Source of the DNA: Lithobates sylvaticus
Taxonomy: Eukaryota; Chordata; Amphibia; Anura; Ranidae
Direction: 5' to 3'
Length of the DNA stretch: 64,000 nucleotides
Assembly (NCBI GenBank): GCA_028564925.1
Contig: CM053030.1
Coordinates: 3,346,647-3,410,646 of the forward strand
A program made the translations under genes and the position numbers. This document shows, in pieces, positions 22,981-33,699 of the stretch (positions are counted from its first letter, which is position 1; each line of letters begins with the position of its first letter). The notes under the pieces are model-generated. The model ran no database searches, was not told where the DNA came from, and worked only from the letters and a program-made list of their open reading frames with translations.

Positions 22981-23037
22981 CCCTCTCTCCCCCCCTCTCT
23001 CTCTCCCCCCTCTCTCTCCCCCCCCCCTCTCTCTCTC
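22612..23037. repeat. Polypyrimidine (CT/C)n tract, about 425 bp
   Basis: Uninterrupted C and T on the plus strand, mixing (CT)n and C runs of up to 11. It produces spurious serine/proline/leucine frames on one strand and glutamate/arginine/glycine frames on the other. Confidence 0.97.
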
Positions 23038-23107
23038 AAAAAATAGTGCAATGTTTGTAGAGTGTTGCAGTTTCTTGGGGGGGGGGGGGGCCCAAACTGA
23101 AAATAAA

Positions 23108-24525
23108 ACATCAATTGCATCACTGTGCCCTCAAACGCAGCCACTGTGCCCTCAAACGCATGCCACTGTGCCCTCAAACGCATGCCACTGTGCCCTCAAA
23201 CGCAGCCACTGTGCCCTCAAACGCATGCCACTGTGCCCTCAAACGCAGCCACTGTGCACCTCAGACGCATGCCACTGTGCCCTCAAACGCAGGCCACTGT
23301 GCCCTCAAACGCAGGCCACTGTGCCCTCAAACGCAGGCCACTGTGCCCATAATTTGCCACCACTGTGCCCATCAAACGCAGCCACCGTGCCCATAATTTG
23401 CCACCAATGTGCCCATCAAACGCAGCCACTGTACCATCAAACACAGCCACTGTGCCCATAAATTGCCACCACTGTGCCCATCAAATGCAGCCACTGTGCC
23501 CATCAAACGCAGCCACTGTGCCCATCAAACACAGCCACTGTGCCCATCAAACACAGCCACTTTGCCATTAAACACAGCCACTGTGCCCATCAAATTGCAG
23601 CCACTTTGCCATTAAACGCAGCCACTGTGCCATTAAACGCAGCCACTGTGCCCATAAATTGCCACCACTGTGCCCATTAAACGCAGTCACTGTGCCATCA
23701 AACACAGCCACTGTGCCCATAAATTGCCCACACTGTGCCCATTAAACGCAGCCACTGTGCCCATCAAACGCAGCCACTGTGCCCATCAAACGCAGCCACT
23801 GTACCCATAAATTGCCACCACTGTGCCCTCAAACGCAGCCACTGTACCCATAAATTGCCACACTGTGCCCATTAAACGCAGCCACTGCCCATCAAATACA
23901 GCCACTGTGCCCATCAAACGCAGCCACTGTTCCCATCAAACCTAGCCACTGTGCCCTCAAATGCAGCCACTGTGCCCATGAAATGCAGCCACTGTGCCCA
24001 TGAAACGCAGCCACTGTGCCCATAAATTGCCACACTGTGCCCATTAAACGCAGCCACTGTGCCCATCAAACGCAGCCACTGTGCCCATGAAACGCAGCCA
24101 CTGTGCCCATGAAACGCAGCCACTGTTCCCATAAATTGCCACCACTGTGCCCATCAAACGCAGCCACTGTGCCCATCAAACGCAGCCACTGTGCCATCAA
24201 ACGCAGTCGCTGTACCCATAAATTGCCACCACTGTGCCCATCAAACGCAGCCACTGTGCCATCAAACTCAGCCACTGTGCCCATAAATTGCCACCACTGC
24301 GCCCATTAAACACTGCCACTGTGCCATCAAACGCAGCCACTGTGCCCATCAAACGCAGCCATTGTGCCCATCAACGCAGCCATTGTGCCCATCAAACGCA
24401 GCCACTGTGCCATTAAACACAGCCACTGTGCCCATAAATTGCCACCACTGTGCCCATCAAACGCTGCCACTGTGCCCATCAAACGCAGCCACTGTGCCCA
24501 TCAAACGCAGCCACTGTGCCCGTGT
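23108..24525. repeat. 22-bp minisatellite inside hAT element, about 64 units
   Basis: The unit is GCCACTGTGCCCATCAAACGCA, with forms ending CCTCAAACGCA, CATTAAACGCA and an ATAAATTGCCACC variant that recurs every few units. The same unit opens the arrays in the different hAT family at 25,430 and 33,752. Confidence 0.95.
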
Positions 24526-24609
24526 TGGGCTGGTATAATAATGCTATGGGGCTGGTATGAAATTTTTTCCAGGGCTGGTTTTCATTCCCAGTCCGGCCCT
24601 GTCAAGGAT

Positions 24610-25087
24610 CTCTGACCCATTTCCACCTCCAGAAGCCTCATTGAAGACCAACAGTCACCTACATTCCATGCCTCGGGTGGTCCTGTGTCCCCTGCCAGGG
24701 GGCCACTCTAACACATCTGTAAGACATCGAACATATTTGGTTTTGATGCACCTGGAATTTATTTCACTGATTTCTACTGAAAGTTCAATTGGAGTTTAAA
24801 AATAAAAATCTTCCCGGGAAGCGCTGACTGCTTTCTGCAGGGGCCCCACGGACAATGCGAATCAGATCTGCAACATTTCTACAAATACGTTTTATAAATC
24901 CATTGAGGAATATTTTACAGGGGGGGAAGTAAAGATATATTACATGATCACTATCGGGATTCCATTGATCAGCATTGTCTATAAATACTGACCCTGTAGG
25001 ACTCTGACTACAGTTATGTTGTGGGTTCTCCAACCCACAGCCCATAATAATCTGAACATTAATACTCGGAGCTCCCCCGGCACTCAC
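24610..25087. other. Unassigned part of chemerin intron 1 next to exon 1
   Basis: No coding exon recognised. The frame of exon 1 reads through to 24,785 and by chance contains RFPGRFLF, which resembles the chemerin tail. It lies before exon 2 and after a good donor, so it is intronic. Confidence 0.6.
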
Positions 25088-25273
25088 CTCCTCCTTTGCC
25101 TTCACTATGGACGTCATCCTGTATCTGTTCTTTAGATCTTTCTCATGGAACTTCTTCATCACCAGCCGGACCATCTTGTTCTGGTTCTCGGAGAGTTCCT
25201 CTGCCGGGACATCTGCCTGGACTCTGAGGACCAGCAGAGCGCTGACCAGTGCCCATCCTACGGCCAGTTTCAT
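25088..25273 (-). CDS. rarres2: Chemerin exon 1 of the coding region: signal peptide and N-terminal helix
   Basis: The ATG at 25,273 has a good context (GGACCGCCATGA). The 62 residues start with a secretion signal, MKLAVGWALVSALLVLRVQA, with likely cleavage after residue 20. The mature start DVPAEELSENQNKMVRLVMK then leads to KFHEKDLKN. This parallels human AELTEAQRRGLQVALEEFHKH, as I recall it. The exon ends in phase 0 at GAGGAG|GTGAGTG. Chemerin is a secreted protein with a cystatin/cathelicidin-like fold, activated by C-terminal proteolysis to attract CMKLR1-bearing leukocytes; it also acts as an adipokine and has antimicrobial activity in mammals. These roles are known for the family and inferred here. 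All six cysteines are present across exons 2-4. Confidence 0.92.
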
Positions 25274-25304
25274 GGCGGTCCTTTTTGGAGTGGAACTCAG
25301 TCAC
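25274..25304 (-). other. rarres2: Probable chemerin 5'UTR portion of the first coding exon
   Basis: On the minus strand TTTTGATTTTCATTATCAG precedes 25,304 and could be a splice acceptor, implying an upstream non-coding exon as in mammals. No promoter or upstream exon is recognised in the transposon-rich sequence above it. Confidence 0.4.
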
Positions 25305-25429
25305 CTGATAATGAAAATCAAAATGTCACATTGGCCACAGATGGAAGGGACACTGATCTGAGGGCTTGTTATACTATCCAGCAGTGGCGGCTGGTGCTCA
25401 AAATTTTGGGGGGGCGCAAACAAACAGCC

Positions 25430-25905
25430 TCACTGTGCCATCAAACACTGCCACTGTGCCCATTAAATGCTGCCACTGTGCCCATTAAACGCTGCCACTG
25501 TGCCCATTAAATGCTGCCACTGTGCCCATCAAACGCTGCCACTGTGCCCATCAAACGCTGCCACAGTGCCCCAAGTGCTGCCACTGTGCCCCAAGTTCTG
25601 CCACTGTGCCCCAAGTTCTGCCACTGTGCCCCAAGTGCTGCCATTGTGCCCCAAGTTCTGCCATTGTGCCCCAAGTGCTGCCATTGTGCCCCAAGTGCTG
25701 CCATTGTGCCCCAAGTGCTGCCACTGTGCCCAAACGCTGCCACTGTGCCCCTTAAGTGCTGCCAGTGTGCCCCTAGTGCTGCCACTGTGCTCCAAACACT
25801 GCCACTGCGCCCCTTAAGTGCTGCCAGTGTGCCCCTCAAGTGCTGCCACTGTGCCCCTCAAGTGCTGCCACTGTGCCCCTCAAGTGCTGTCACTGTGCCC
25901 CTTGC
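25430..25905. repeat. Array of CACTGTGCCC units inside hAT family A copy 1
   Basis: It begins with 22-bp units (GCCACTGTGCCCATCAAACGCT) and changes to shorter units (GCCACTGTGCCCCAAGTGCT, and CCCTTAAGTGCT forms) towards the right, a clear gradient of unit type. Confidence 0.93.
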
Positions 25906-26357
25906 CTGCCCTCTGCACTTACCTTGTCCCGGTGTGCAGCTGGTGACGGCGTCAGGCGACGAGCGGTGTCTCATCGTCGGATGTCTTCTCCCGCGCTCCT
26001 CCTGTCTTCTGCTATGATTGGACGCCTAGCGTCCAATCACAGCGCCTGTGACTTCAGCCAATCAGGTGACAGGTAACAGACCTGGCAACCTGATTGGCTG
26101 AGAGGCGGGTCTGTGTTAGGGAAGCGATGTATTCGCTTCTCTAACACAATACTGTGTAAACAGCGAACGCACAGCATTGCGCCCGCTGTTTACACTTAGG
26201 GAAGCCTATTAGAGCACACCGCTCTAATCAGGTCCCCTATTAGAGCTTACAGCTCTAATAGGGCGCTTCCAGAAACACCCCCCCCCCCCCGCTGTAATTC
26301 AGATGCCCGGCGCCCCGATCAGGGGCCGGACACCTGAATAGGGGGAGGCAGCAGTGA

Positions 26358-26396
26358 CAATAGATAGATTCATGCAATGCATGAATCTATCTATTG
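26358..26396. repeat. Perfect short palindrome, 19-bp arms
   Basis: The arms CAATAGATAGATTCATGCA and TGCATGAATCTATCTATTG flank a single A. It is also present in the other copy of the element (34,833-34,867, with arms of 17 bp), so it belongs to the family. Confidence 0.95.
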
Positions 26397-26544
26397 GTGA
26401 TAGAGCGGCGCAGGAGAGGGGGGGCGGCGCTCCTGCGCCCTCTATGCACGCACCGCCACTGCTATCCAGCAAACACCGAAACTGTGCTAATATCAGAAAA
26501 AAATCCTACCATATCCTGAGGCTTCTGTGATCCAATACACCCAC

Positions 26545-27468
26545 CATGGGCGTCTGCAGAACTTTTTTCAGGGGGGGCATCATTTTAGGGTCACCCATGC
26601 ACCGCCCCTTTTCGACAATGTCATTATCACATCATTATAGTCAGAGACTGCAGACGTATTACAGTCCCTAGGATAAGTAATAGATAATGGCCAACATGCC
26701 CTCTTACCAGACCCAGCGAAACTACAGCAGTGATCCCTCCGGCTGGACGATCGCTCACTCTGGGTTCCCCAGGTGGCGACTTTGGTCAGTAGTGTAGCAT
26801 GTCTGTACCCTGGTAGTGGCTCAGTAGTTCTATCTCTGGTGGTGATGGGCAGCGTGGCTCTCTCTCTGGTGGCACTGGGCAGTGTGGCTCTCTCTATGGC
26901 TTCTGCCCAGCACACTCCTTATTCTTTGTCCTGTAGCGCTCTCACCCTCAGCTTTTTTCCAGGCTGCAGTCTCTCAATCTCTCTCTTGATCGAGCTGTAG
27001 CCTCCTCCCTTTTGAAAATGGGGCAGCCAATCTTTGGGACTACATGTCCCATGATGCTCTCCTCTCCTAGTCTCCTTTGATTGGCCCTCAATTATGGCCA
27101 ATAGGGAAGGAATGGAGCGGGCAGGAAGCTGGGCGGGGAACCTGGTGAGAGCCGCCGTCTCTTCTCCCTGACAGGAGAAAGGGGAAGGGGGCGAGCGGGG
27201 GAAGCCTCTGATACCCCGCAGCTCGCCATTCTCCTGTCACAGCGCCGCCGAGTTCTCTGCTGGACTGAGCAGGGAAAAGAGCCCAAAGTCACACTACACT
27301 GATTGGGGGGGCTCAACAGCTTCTTGATGGCGTCACCCCACTGGTGGGTGGCACCCGGGTGCAGCACCCCGATAGCGACGCAACTGTGCTGAATTTAAGA
27401 TCCGATCCCTGATTCCGGGGGGGGGGGGGGCACTTGACACCCCTTGCCCCTACCTGCGGACGCCCATG
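26545..27468. mobile_element. hAT-type non-autonomous element, family B, copy 1
   Basis: The ends are CATGGGCGTCTGCAGAAC and its inverse (CTGCGGACGCCCATG), with a perfect 8-bp duplication ACACCCAC (26,537-26,544 and 27,469-27,476). Near its left end it holds a single unit of the 31-bp TCAGAGACTGCAGAC repeat. The rest is non-coding. Confidence 0.93.
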
Positions 27469-27599
27469 ACACCCACGCTGTCTCAGCTTCATGTATCAGA
27501 AATCACATGATATGTGCATGGGTGTCCGCAGAACTTTTTTCAGGGGGAGGGGCATCATTTTAAGGTCACCCATGCGCTGACCCTTTTCGACAATGTCAT

Positions 27600-28130
27600 T
27601 ATCACATTATCACGGTCATAGACTGCAGACGTAGTACAGGTGATAGTCAGAGACTGCGGACATGGCCCAGGAGACTGTCAGAGACTGTGGACATGGCCCA
27701 GGAGACTGTCAGAGACTGCGGACATGGCCCAGGAGACTGTCAGAGACTGCGGACATGGCTCAAGAGATGACCAGAGACTATGGCCCAAGAGACTGTCAGA
27801 GACTGCGGACATGGCCCAGGAGACTGTCAGAGACTGCGGACATGGCCCAGGAGACTGTCAGAGACTGCGGACATGGCTCAAGAGATGACCAGAGACTATG
27901 GCCCAGGAGACTGTCAGAGACTGCGGACATGGCTCAAGAGATGACCAGAGACTATGGCCCAGGAGACTGTCAGAGACTGCGGACATGGCCCAAGAGATGA
28001 CCAGAGACTGCATACATGGCCCAAGAGATGACCAGAGACTGCATACATGGCCCAAAAGACTGTCAGAAACTGCATACATGGCTCAAGAGACTGCGGACAT
28101 GGCACAAGAGACTGTCATAAACTGCATACA
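27600..28130. repeat. 31-bp minisatellite in family B copy 2, about 17 copies
   Basis: The unit is near GTCAGAGACTGCGGACATGG followed by CCCAGGAGACT, with CTCAAGAGATGACC variants and some units lacking the central part. It is homologous to the array at 4807-5408. Confidence 0.95.
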
Positions 28131-28300
28131 TGTGGGGGGGTAACAGAGAGAAACAGGGGGGTGACAGAAAGAGACAGAGGGGGTCACAGAGAGGAGTGTG
28201 ACAGAGAGATACAGAGGGGGTGTCAGAGAGAGAGGGGGGTGACAGAGAGAGAGGGGTGAGAGGGATAGAGAGAGAGAGAGGGGGTGACAAAGAGGGGTGA
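28131..28300. repeat. Purine-rich GA tract
   Basis: Irregular GAGAGAGA/GGGGGTGACA runs inside family B copy 2. Confidence 0.8.
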
Positions 28301-28409
28301 TGTGGGTCATCACTCCTGATCTGATCCCTGGTTCCAGGGGGGGGGGGGCACTTGCCCCCCCTTACCCCTACCTGCCTGTCACCCCCCCTTACCCCTACCT
28401 GCTTATGGA

Positions 28410-29640
28410 TAGGTGCGTGTGACAGACCCAGCCAGGTCAGGGGCTTTTGGAGGGGGACTGCAGGGTGGCCTCTTACCCACTGACTATGGGCCCTGGCTTT
28501 TAAGGGAACACTATTCTTTGAGAGGTGGGTGCCTGGAGGACCCTTGGGGTGGTTTTGTTCCTGATTCAAGTTCATGTCTCCCCAAAACACACAGACTCTG
28601 TGAATCTAGGCCCGGGATCCATGTTTAGGGCCTAGATGCCCAATTACCAACAATGACCGCTTCACACTGTGAGACTCATAGCAGATGTTAATATCAGCAG
28701 CTCAAGCCACCCGTCTGGTGTCTCCCACTATAATATGTTTATTGTAAGTATCTCTCCCATTGTTAATTGGGAAATCTTCTGTTTCTGTCTGTTTGAACAA
28801 CATCTCTTGGAGATGAGATTAGTCTTGTGAAGATGGACTATGTGAGTTCACTCTGCCCGACTGACGCATGTCCAGACCAGGTGGAGGTCTGGGACCTTGT
28901 GAGTGGACTTTTGATGGTGGAGAAATGTGATAGACTCACCCGGGACTGGAGGAGACTGAATGCTAGCCTCTTGCCTACCAACTATGGGCCCTGACATTTG
29001 AGGGAGCTACAAGCATTTAGGAAGATGTTCTGTTATGTAATGCAAAAGGACATTATTAAGGAGGCCATGATGGTGTGTGCCAGTGTGGGACTCATAGCAG
29101 ATGTATGTGAAAGGAACGCTGGTTAATGAGATCTGGAAAGCCATGGGTCTCCTGTTGTCTACTAGCGCTGATAACCGGACAGAGGGTCCAAGACCTCTGC
29201 CCCACACCTGCGGCCGTTTCGGAGGCCCAGGGTGAGAAGGTGACGGTCACTCCCCAGCAGCAGATCAGGATCCAGGGGGAGAAGGGAGAGGAGGTTGTCA
29301 TCCTCCCTCCCCAACAGCAGAGAGGGGACTCAGGAGCGAAGGAAGTCGTCCTCGCTCCACAGCCAGAGTCTGGAATTCTGGGAGATAAAGCAACCGGCTT
29401 ATCTCCCCAATGGCAGATACACAGCTGGAAAGAGAATGCGGTCGCTCTTCCTCCCCAGCGAGAGATCTACAGTCTGGGAGCAGGGGAAGCCGGCTTCCTT
29501 CCCCAGCAGTTAGCCGGAGCAGATTATGTGGAGTCTCCAGCAGAAGTGCTGGCAACAGGGCAGAGTGCTGCCAACCTCTGCCCAGCACCGGCAACAACTC
29601 CGGAGTTCCAGGGAGCTGGGGCAGTCGACCCCTCTCCCCA
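28410..29640 (+). repeat. R1 interspersed repeat, unclassified, with a Q/P-rich open frame
   Basis: Two segments (from about 28,420 and from 28,840) contain R1 blocks such as GACTATGGGCCCTG and TGTCCAGACCAGGTGGAGGT, also found at 1471-1648 (inverted) and 30,585-30,830. An open frame at 29,126-29,686 encodes a protein rich in short PPQQ and SPQ repeats (VTPQQQ, VVILPPQQQ, LSPQWQI) with no recognised domain. The family may be an old retroelement, but I see no enzyme domain or clear terminal repeats and do not assign one. Confidence 0.5.
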
Positions 29641-30365
29641 ACGACAAGCTGAAAAAAGACAGCCCCTCTCCCCAGCGACAAGCTGAAAAAAGACAGCCCC
29701 TCTCCCCATCGACAAGCTGAAAAAAGACAGCCCCTCTCCCCATCGACAAGCTGAAAAAAGACAGCCCCTCTCCCCATCGACAAGCTGAAAAAAGACAGCC
29801 CCTCTACCCAGCGACAAGCTGAAAAAAGACAGCCCCTCTCCCCATCGACAAGCTGAAAAAAGACAGTCCCTCTCCCCAGCGACAAGCTGAAAAAAGACAG
29901 TCCCTCTCCCCAGCGACAAGCTGAAAAAAGACAGCCCCTCTCCCCAGCGACAAGCTGAAAAAAGACAGCCCCTCTCCCCAGCGACAAGCTGAAAAAAGAC
30001 AGTCCCTCTCCCCAGCGACAAGCTGAAAAAAGACAGCCCCTCTCCCCAGCGACAAGCTGAAAAAAGACAGTCCCTCTCCCCAGCGACAAGCTGAAAAAAA
30101 ACAGCCTCTCTCCCCATCGACAAGCTGAAAAAAAACAGCCTCTCTCCCCATCGACAAGCTGAAAAAAGACAGCCCCTCTCCCCAGCAACAAGCTGAAAAA
30201 AGACAGCCCCTCTCCCCAGCGACAAGCTGAAAAAAGACAGCCCATCTCCCCAGCTAAAAGCTGAAAAAAGACAGCCCCTCTCCCCATCAACAGGCTGAAA
30301 AAAGACAGCCCCTCTCCCCATCAACAGGCTGAAAAAAGACAGCCCCTCTCCCCAGCGACAAGCTG
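29641..30365. repeat. 34-bp minisatellite, about 21 copies, inside R1
   Basis: The unit is GCGACAAGCTGAAAAAAGAC followed by AGCCCCTCTCCCCA (34 bp), with ATCGACAAGC, AGTCCCTC and AAAAAAACAG variants. The unit derives from the preceding Q/P-rich frame (LSPQRQAEKRQP). All frames on the minus strand stay open and are spurious. Confidence 0.96.
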
Positions 30366-31190
30366 ACAAAGTAAAGCTTCTACTCCCAGCTGAATTGCTA
30401 GCAGCAGGGCTCTGCCTAGCACCTACAGTGTCTCCACAGCTTCAGGGAGCCTGGGGAGATCGGCCCCTCTCCCCAGCAGCAGATGATGTCCCGGAATGCT
30501 AAAAACCACCCAGCTTAAGCACTGGCAGCCGGACCTACTGATGGCAATCAATTCCTTGCATCCAAGAATGGAGATCATGAAGACTTACTATTCACTCTGC
30601 CCAACTAACGCATGTCCAGACCAGGTGGAGGTCTGGGACCTTGTGAGTCGACTTTTGATGGGGGAGAAATGTGATAGACTCACCTGGGACGGAGGCTTTT
30701 GGAGGAGACTGAATGCCAGCCTCTTGCATACTGACTATGGGCCCTGGCATTTGAGGGAGCTACAATGTTCTGTTATGTAATGCAAAAGGACATTATTAAG
30801 GAGGCTATGATGGTCTCTGCCAGACTGAGAGTTAGTAGACAGGTGTATGTGAAAGAAATGTTGGTTAATGAGATCTGGGAAGCCCTGGATCTCCTGCTGT
30901 TTACTAGTCTGGAGGGTCTTTCACCCATTGTTAATTGTGCTCCTAGCAAACTATTGGGGGATGTGTTTATATTTGTAATAATGTGTATTGTACATTGTGA
31001 GCTTGGGGCCGGGAAGTCTGACCTGAAGTGGGGATATCTTATTAATCACAACATTGTCCAGGTGGGTAGTTATTTACTTAATTTAATGTTTATAGTACAT
31101 GTTGGTTGTTTAGCTATGGTAATTATATTCCTTGATCTGGGTCATGTTTGTGTATTTCCTTCTGCAAAGGAATAGGATCTACAATGATCC
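30366..31190 (+). repeat. R1 interspersed repeat, second block
   Basis: 30,585-30,830 duplicates 28,849-29,080 (CTGCCC-ACTAACGCATGTCC, GAGCTACAATGTTCTGTTAT) at high identity. The end, about 30,950-31,130, recurs inverted at 36,176-36,395. Family unknown. Confidence 0.7.
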
Positions 31191-31665
31191 TCTCCCACAC
31201 AAATTCACTTACCAAATTATCTAAATACATTTTTTATTATTTTAATTTGTTTATATAGGTTGGGTTTCACTATAAAAGTCGTATTCTGTGGGACGACACA
31301 TGGTGGCCCAAGGTGTCATAGTGGGCATATTTGAAGTATATGATTTTTATATTTATATGCACTAACATCATAAATTAAAATATTAATCATATATAGGTCA
31401 CGTTGTATTAAATAAGGGTTATATATTTGCACGACAGAATGATTTCTGTATGTACATGCACCAATATCACGATTTGAATATAATATTATAAATACTTCAC
31501 GCGGTATTAAACAGAGGTTATTTATATATTCACATAACACTTTTTGGAACAAGCACATTCCTTTTATAAGAATTGGAGACATGCTTATATACATCCAATA
31601 TAGTAATAAGCTAAAAAAAATTCTTTTGGATCACGTATAGTAAGTTTAATTTTAAAATAAATATT
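31191..31665. other. Unassigned AT-rich sequence
   Basis: Contains three loosely repeated, about 110-bp blocks with TATATTTATATGCAC / ATATTCACAT and GGTTATATATTTGCAC motifs. No coding signal. Confidence 0.45.
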
Positions 31666-32675
31666 TTAACCACTTTCAGACCGGACCAATTTGCAGCCAA
31701 AGGACCAGGCCCCTTTTTGCGATTCGGCACTGCGTCGCTTTAACTGACAATTGCGCGGTCGTGCGACGTGGCTCCCAAACAAAATTGACGTCCTTTTTTT
31801 CCCACAAATAGAGCTTTATTTTGGTGGTATTTGATCGCCCCTGCGGTTTTTATTTTTTGCGCTATAAACAAAAATAGAGCGACAATTTTGAAAAAAAATG
31901 CATTATTTTTTATTTTTTGCTATAATAAATATCCCCAAAAAATATATATAAAAACATTTTTTTTCCTCAGTTTAGGCCGATACGTATTCTTCTACATACT
32001 TTTGGTAAAAAAAATCGCAATAAGCGATTATTGATCGGTTTTGCGCAGAAGTTATAGCGTTTACAAGATAGGGGATAGTTTTATAGCATTTTTATTAATA
32101 ATTTTTTTTTTTATTATTAATGGCGGAGATCTGCGATTTTTTTTTGTGACTGCGACATTATGGCGGACACATCGGACATTTTTGACACATTTTTGGGACC
32201 ATTGTCATTTTTACAGCAATTAATGCATTTAAATGCATTGATTTCTGTATAAATGACACTAGCAGTTTAGGGGTTAACCACAAGGTGGCAGTGTAGGGGT
32301 TAAGTAGGCCTAGGGGTGTGTTTTTTACTGTGGGGGGGCGTGGCTGTCAGCTAGTGAATGCTGATCTCTGCTCCAATCACAGGGAGCAGAGATCGGCGTC
32401 ACTAGTTGCTAGGCAGAACAGGGAGATGCTGTTTATCTCGGCATCTCCCCGTTCAGCCGCTCCGTGAGACGATCGCGGGAGTCCCCGCGGCGATCGAGTC
32501 CGCGGGGACCGCGGCCGGACTCACGGGGGTCCCGACCGGCGCGGGGAGCGCGCCGCTCCCGGCGCGCTCCCGATGGCACGGACAGGCGAAAGGAGGGACG
32601 TATATATACGCCCTCCTGCCTGTACGTGCCATTCTGTCGACGTATATCGTCGTGCGCCGGTCGGCATGTGGTTAA
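31666..32675 (+). mobile_element. TTAA-bounded non-autonomous element (piggyBac-like), copy 3, complete
   Basis: TTAA lies at both ends. The first 19 bases TTAACCACTTTCAGACCGG match the inverted right end TTAACCACATGCCGACCGG with three mismatches. The interior is as in copy 1. It is about 1.0 kb and non-coding. This is the best preserved copy in the window. Confidence 0.78.
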
Positions 32676-33691
32676 ATATAAATGTACACGTTTATAAAAA
32701 TGAGCCTTTAGCCACAAGGGTTCTTCACAATTCACCCACCTCACTCTCTCTTCTTTTTTAGAATTCTTTATATAAAATTCCTTTTATACTTTATATTTTT
32801 TGGTATTTGCATCATGGTAAATTTACACTCACAGCATCATTCTATATCATCAAATGACTGATTGCGTTATAACACGGGTTACTCCCGGATTTGTTCACAA
32901 CATTTGGGTTCCAATAAAGTTGGCCTAATTCACTTAGGTAGATAACATTGACCCTAGTTAAAATGAAGATTTTTTGCCCCAAGAGGGAACGGAATATCCG
33001 CCAGGAACTCCATATAGACATCACATAGGGGTTGCCCACAATCAAGATGGCGCCCGGAGCTTCACGTTCATGACCCAGAACGAGGTTGTTTTCTTTAAAA
33101 GGTGGTGACACAGCACGTTGCCTGTTCCTCATTGACAATGTTATTTGTAACGAAACGCGTCCGAGGGCGAACGTGCTGACGTCACCACGAGGAATAGGAC
33201 GGGAGCGTCTATGTGTTTGTAGCTGGCCGGCTCTACGATTTTAAAAACTCTGCTGTTTTAACTCTTCTAGTTTGTAAGTGCAAACCTTTTTTATCTAATA
33301 AACCTTTTAGTACGTTATTACGCCATGGTCTGTATGCTTTTTCCCCTGGGTACTGGCTAAAAAGTTCCGTGTCTACAACCGGCACACTCCAGGCCGTGGA
33401 GGATTCCTTGCTCTCCTCTGCTCGCAGTATAAAGCTTCCATATTCTGGGACTGTGGTAAGGAGACAGCCTAACCGGTGAAAGTGCATGCTTGCTGTTTGT
33501 GATTTCCTTTTTGGTAAGGAGGCACTTCATAGGACAAAGTTCTTATAGATCACACGGATAAATTTCACCACTTTGAACTGATTGGGAAATCCTTTGGAAA
33601 GGATCTTCTGTTTTTGTGTGTGTTTATTTCCTCTGGCATCTGGTAAGGAGGCCCTCTAGTAGGTGGTGGTGCACATTCATATATACCTGCC
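32676..33691. other. Unassigned sequence
   Basis: No array or clear exon. It includes AACGAAACGCGTCCGAGGGC near 33,150, a motif I associate with a dispersed frog repeat, but its ends are not resolved. Confidence 0.4.
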
Positions 33692-33699
33692 GTCACGGG

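Larger units (their letters stand above)
22510..24601. mobile_element. hAT-type non-autonomous element, 2.1 kb, in chemerin intron 1
   Basis: The left end is CAGTGCCGGACTGGCC and the right end CCAGTCCGGCCCTG, inverted. It is flanked by ACAAGGAT (22,502-22,509) and TCAAGGAT (24,602-24,609), an 8-bp target duplication with one mismatch. It has no transposase: the interior is a pyrimidine tract and a 22-bp array. Confidence 0.9.
6195..25304 (-). other. rarres2: Chemerin (RARRES2) gene span
   Basis: The inferred transcription unit runs on the minus strand: a short 5'UTR and first coding exon (25088-25304), exon 2 (20136-20240), exon 3 (18333-18431), exon 4 with the stop codon (10167-10263) and a probable 3'UTR exon (about 6195-6423). 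The coding parts total 62+35+33+30 = 160 residues plus stop, against 163 for human chemerin as I recall it. All coding junctions are phase 0 with GT/AG borders. Intron lengths are about 4.8, 1.7, 8.1 and 3.7 kb, mostly arrays and transposons. A further upstream non-coding exon and the promoter are not identified; the region just upstream holds a hAT insertion at 25,382-26,461. Confidence 0.85.
25382..26461. mobile_element. hAT-type non-autonomous element, family A, copy 1
   Basis: The ends are CAGTGGCGGCTGGTG and CGCACCGCCACTG, flanked by a perfect 8-bp duplication CTATCCAG (25,374-25,381 and 26,462-26,469). The inside has a 22-bp to 20-bp array (about 25,430-25,905), a unique block and several hairpins. 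It lies 80 bp upstream of the chemerin first coding exon. A second copy is at 33,700-35,059. Confidence 0.95.
27519..28404. mobile_element. hAT-type element, family B, copy 2, right end decayed
   Basis: It starts CATGGGTGTCCGCAGAAC and follows copy 1 closely (TTTTTTCAGGGGG, GGCATCATTTTA, CCTTTTCGACAATGTCATTA). It then carries an expanded 31-bp array (27,600-28,130) and a purine-rich stretch, and ends with CTTACCCCTACCTGC sequences. The terminal inverted repeat is not intact. Confidence 0.8.

Noticed and set aside
22433-23183. E/R/G-rich and S/P/L-rich long frames
   Set aside because: Products of the pyrimidine tract and flanking array.
24785-25087. Single-exon reading of the chemerin first exon through to RFPGRFLF and a stop
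   Set aside because: The sequence passes a good donor (GAG|GTGAGTG), loses homology, and would lack all six cysteine-bearing exons. The tail likeness is chance.
28063-28590. 175-codon minus-strand frame rich in SLSPPLSLS
   Set aside because: It arises from the purine-rich GA tract and the end of the family B element; no homology.
29298-30369. Minus-strand frames with FSACRWGEGLSFFSL repeats
   Set aside because: Frames through the 34-bp satellite; no domain and identical words in each frame.
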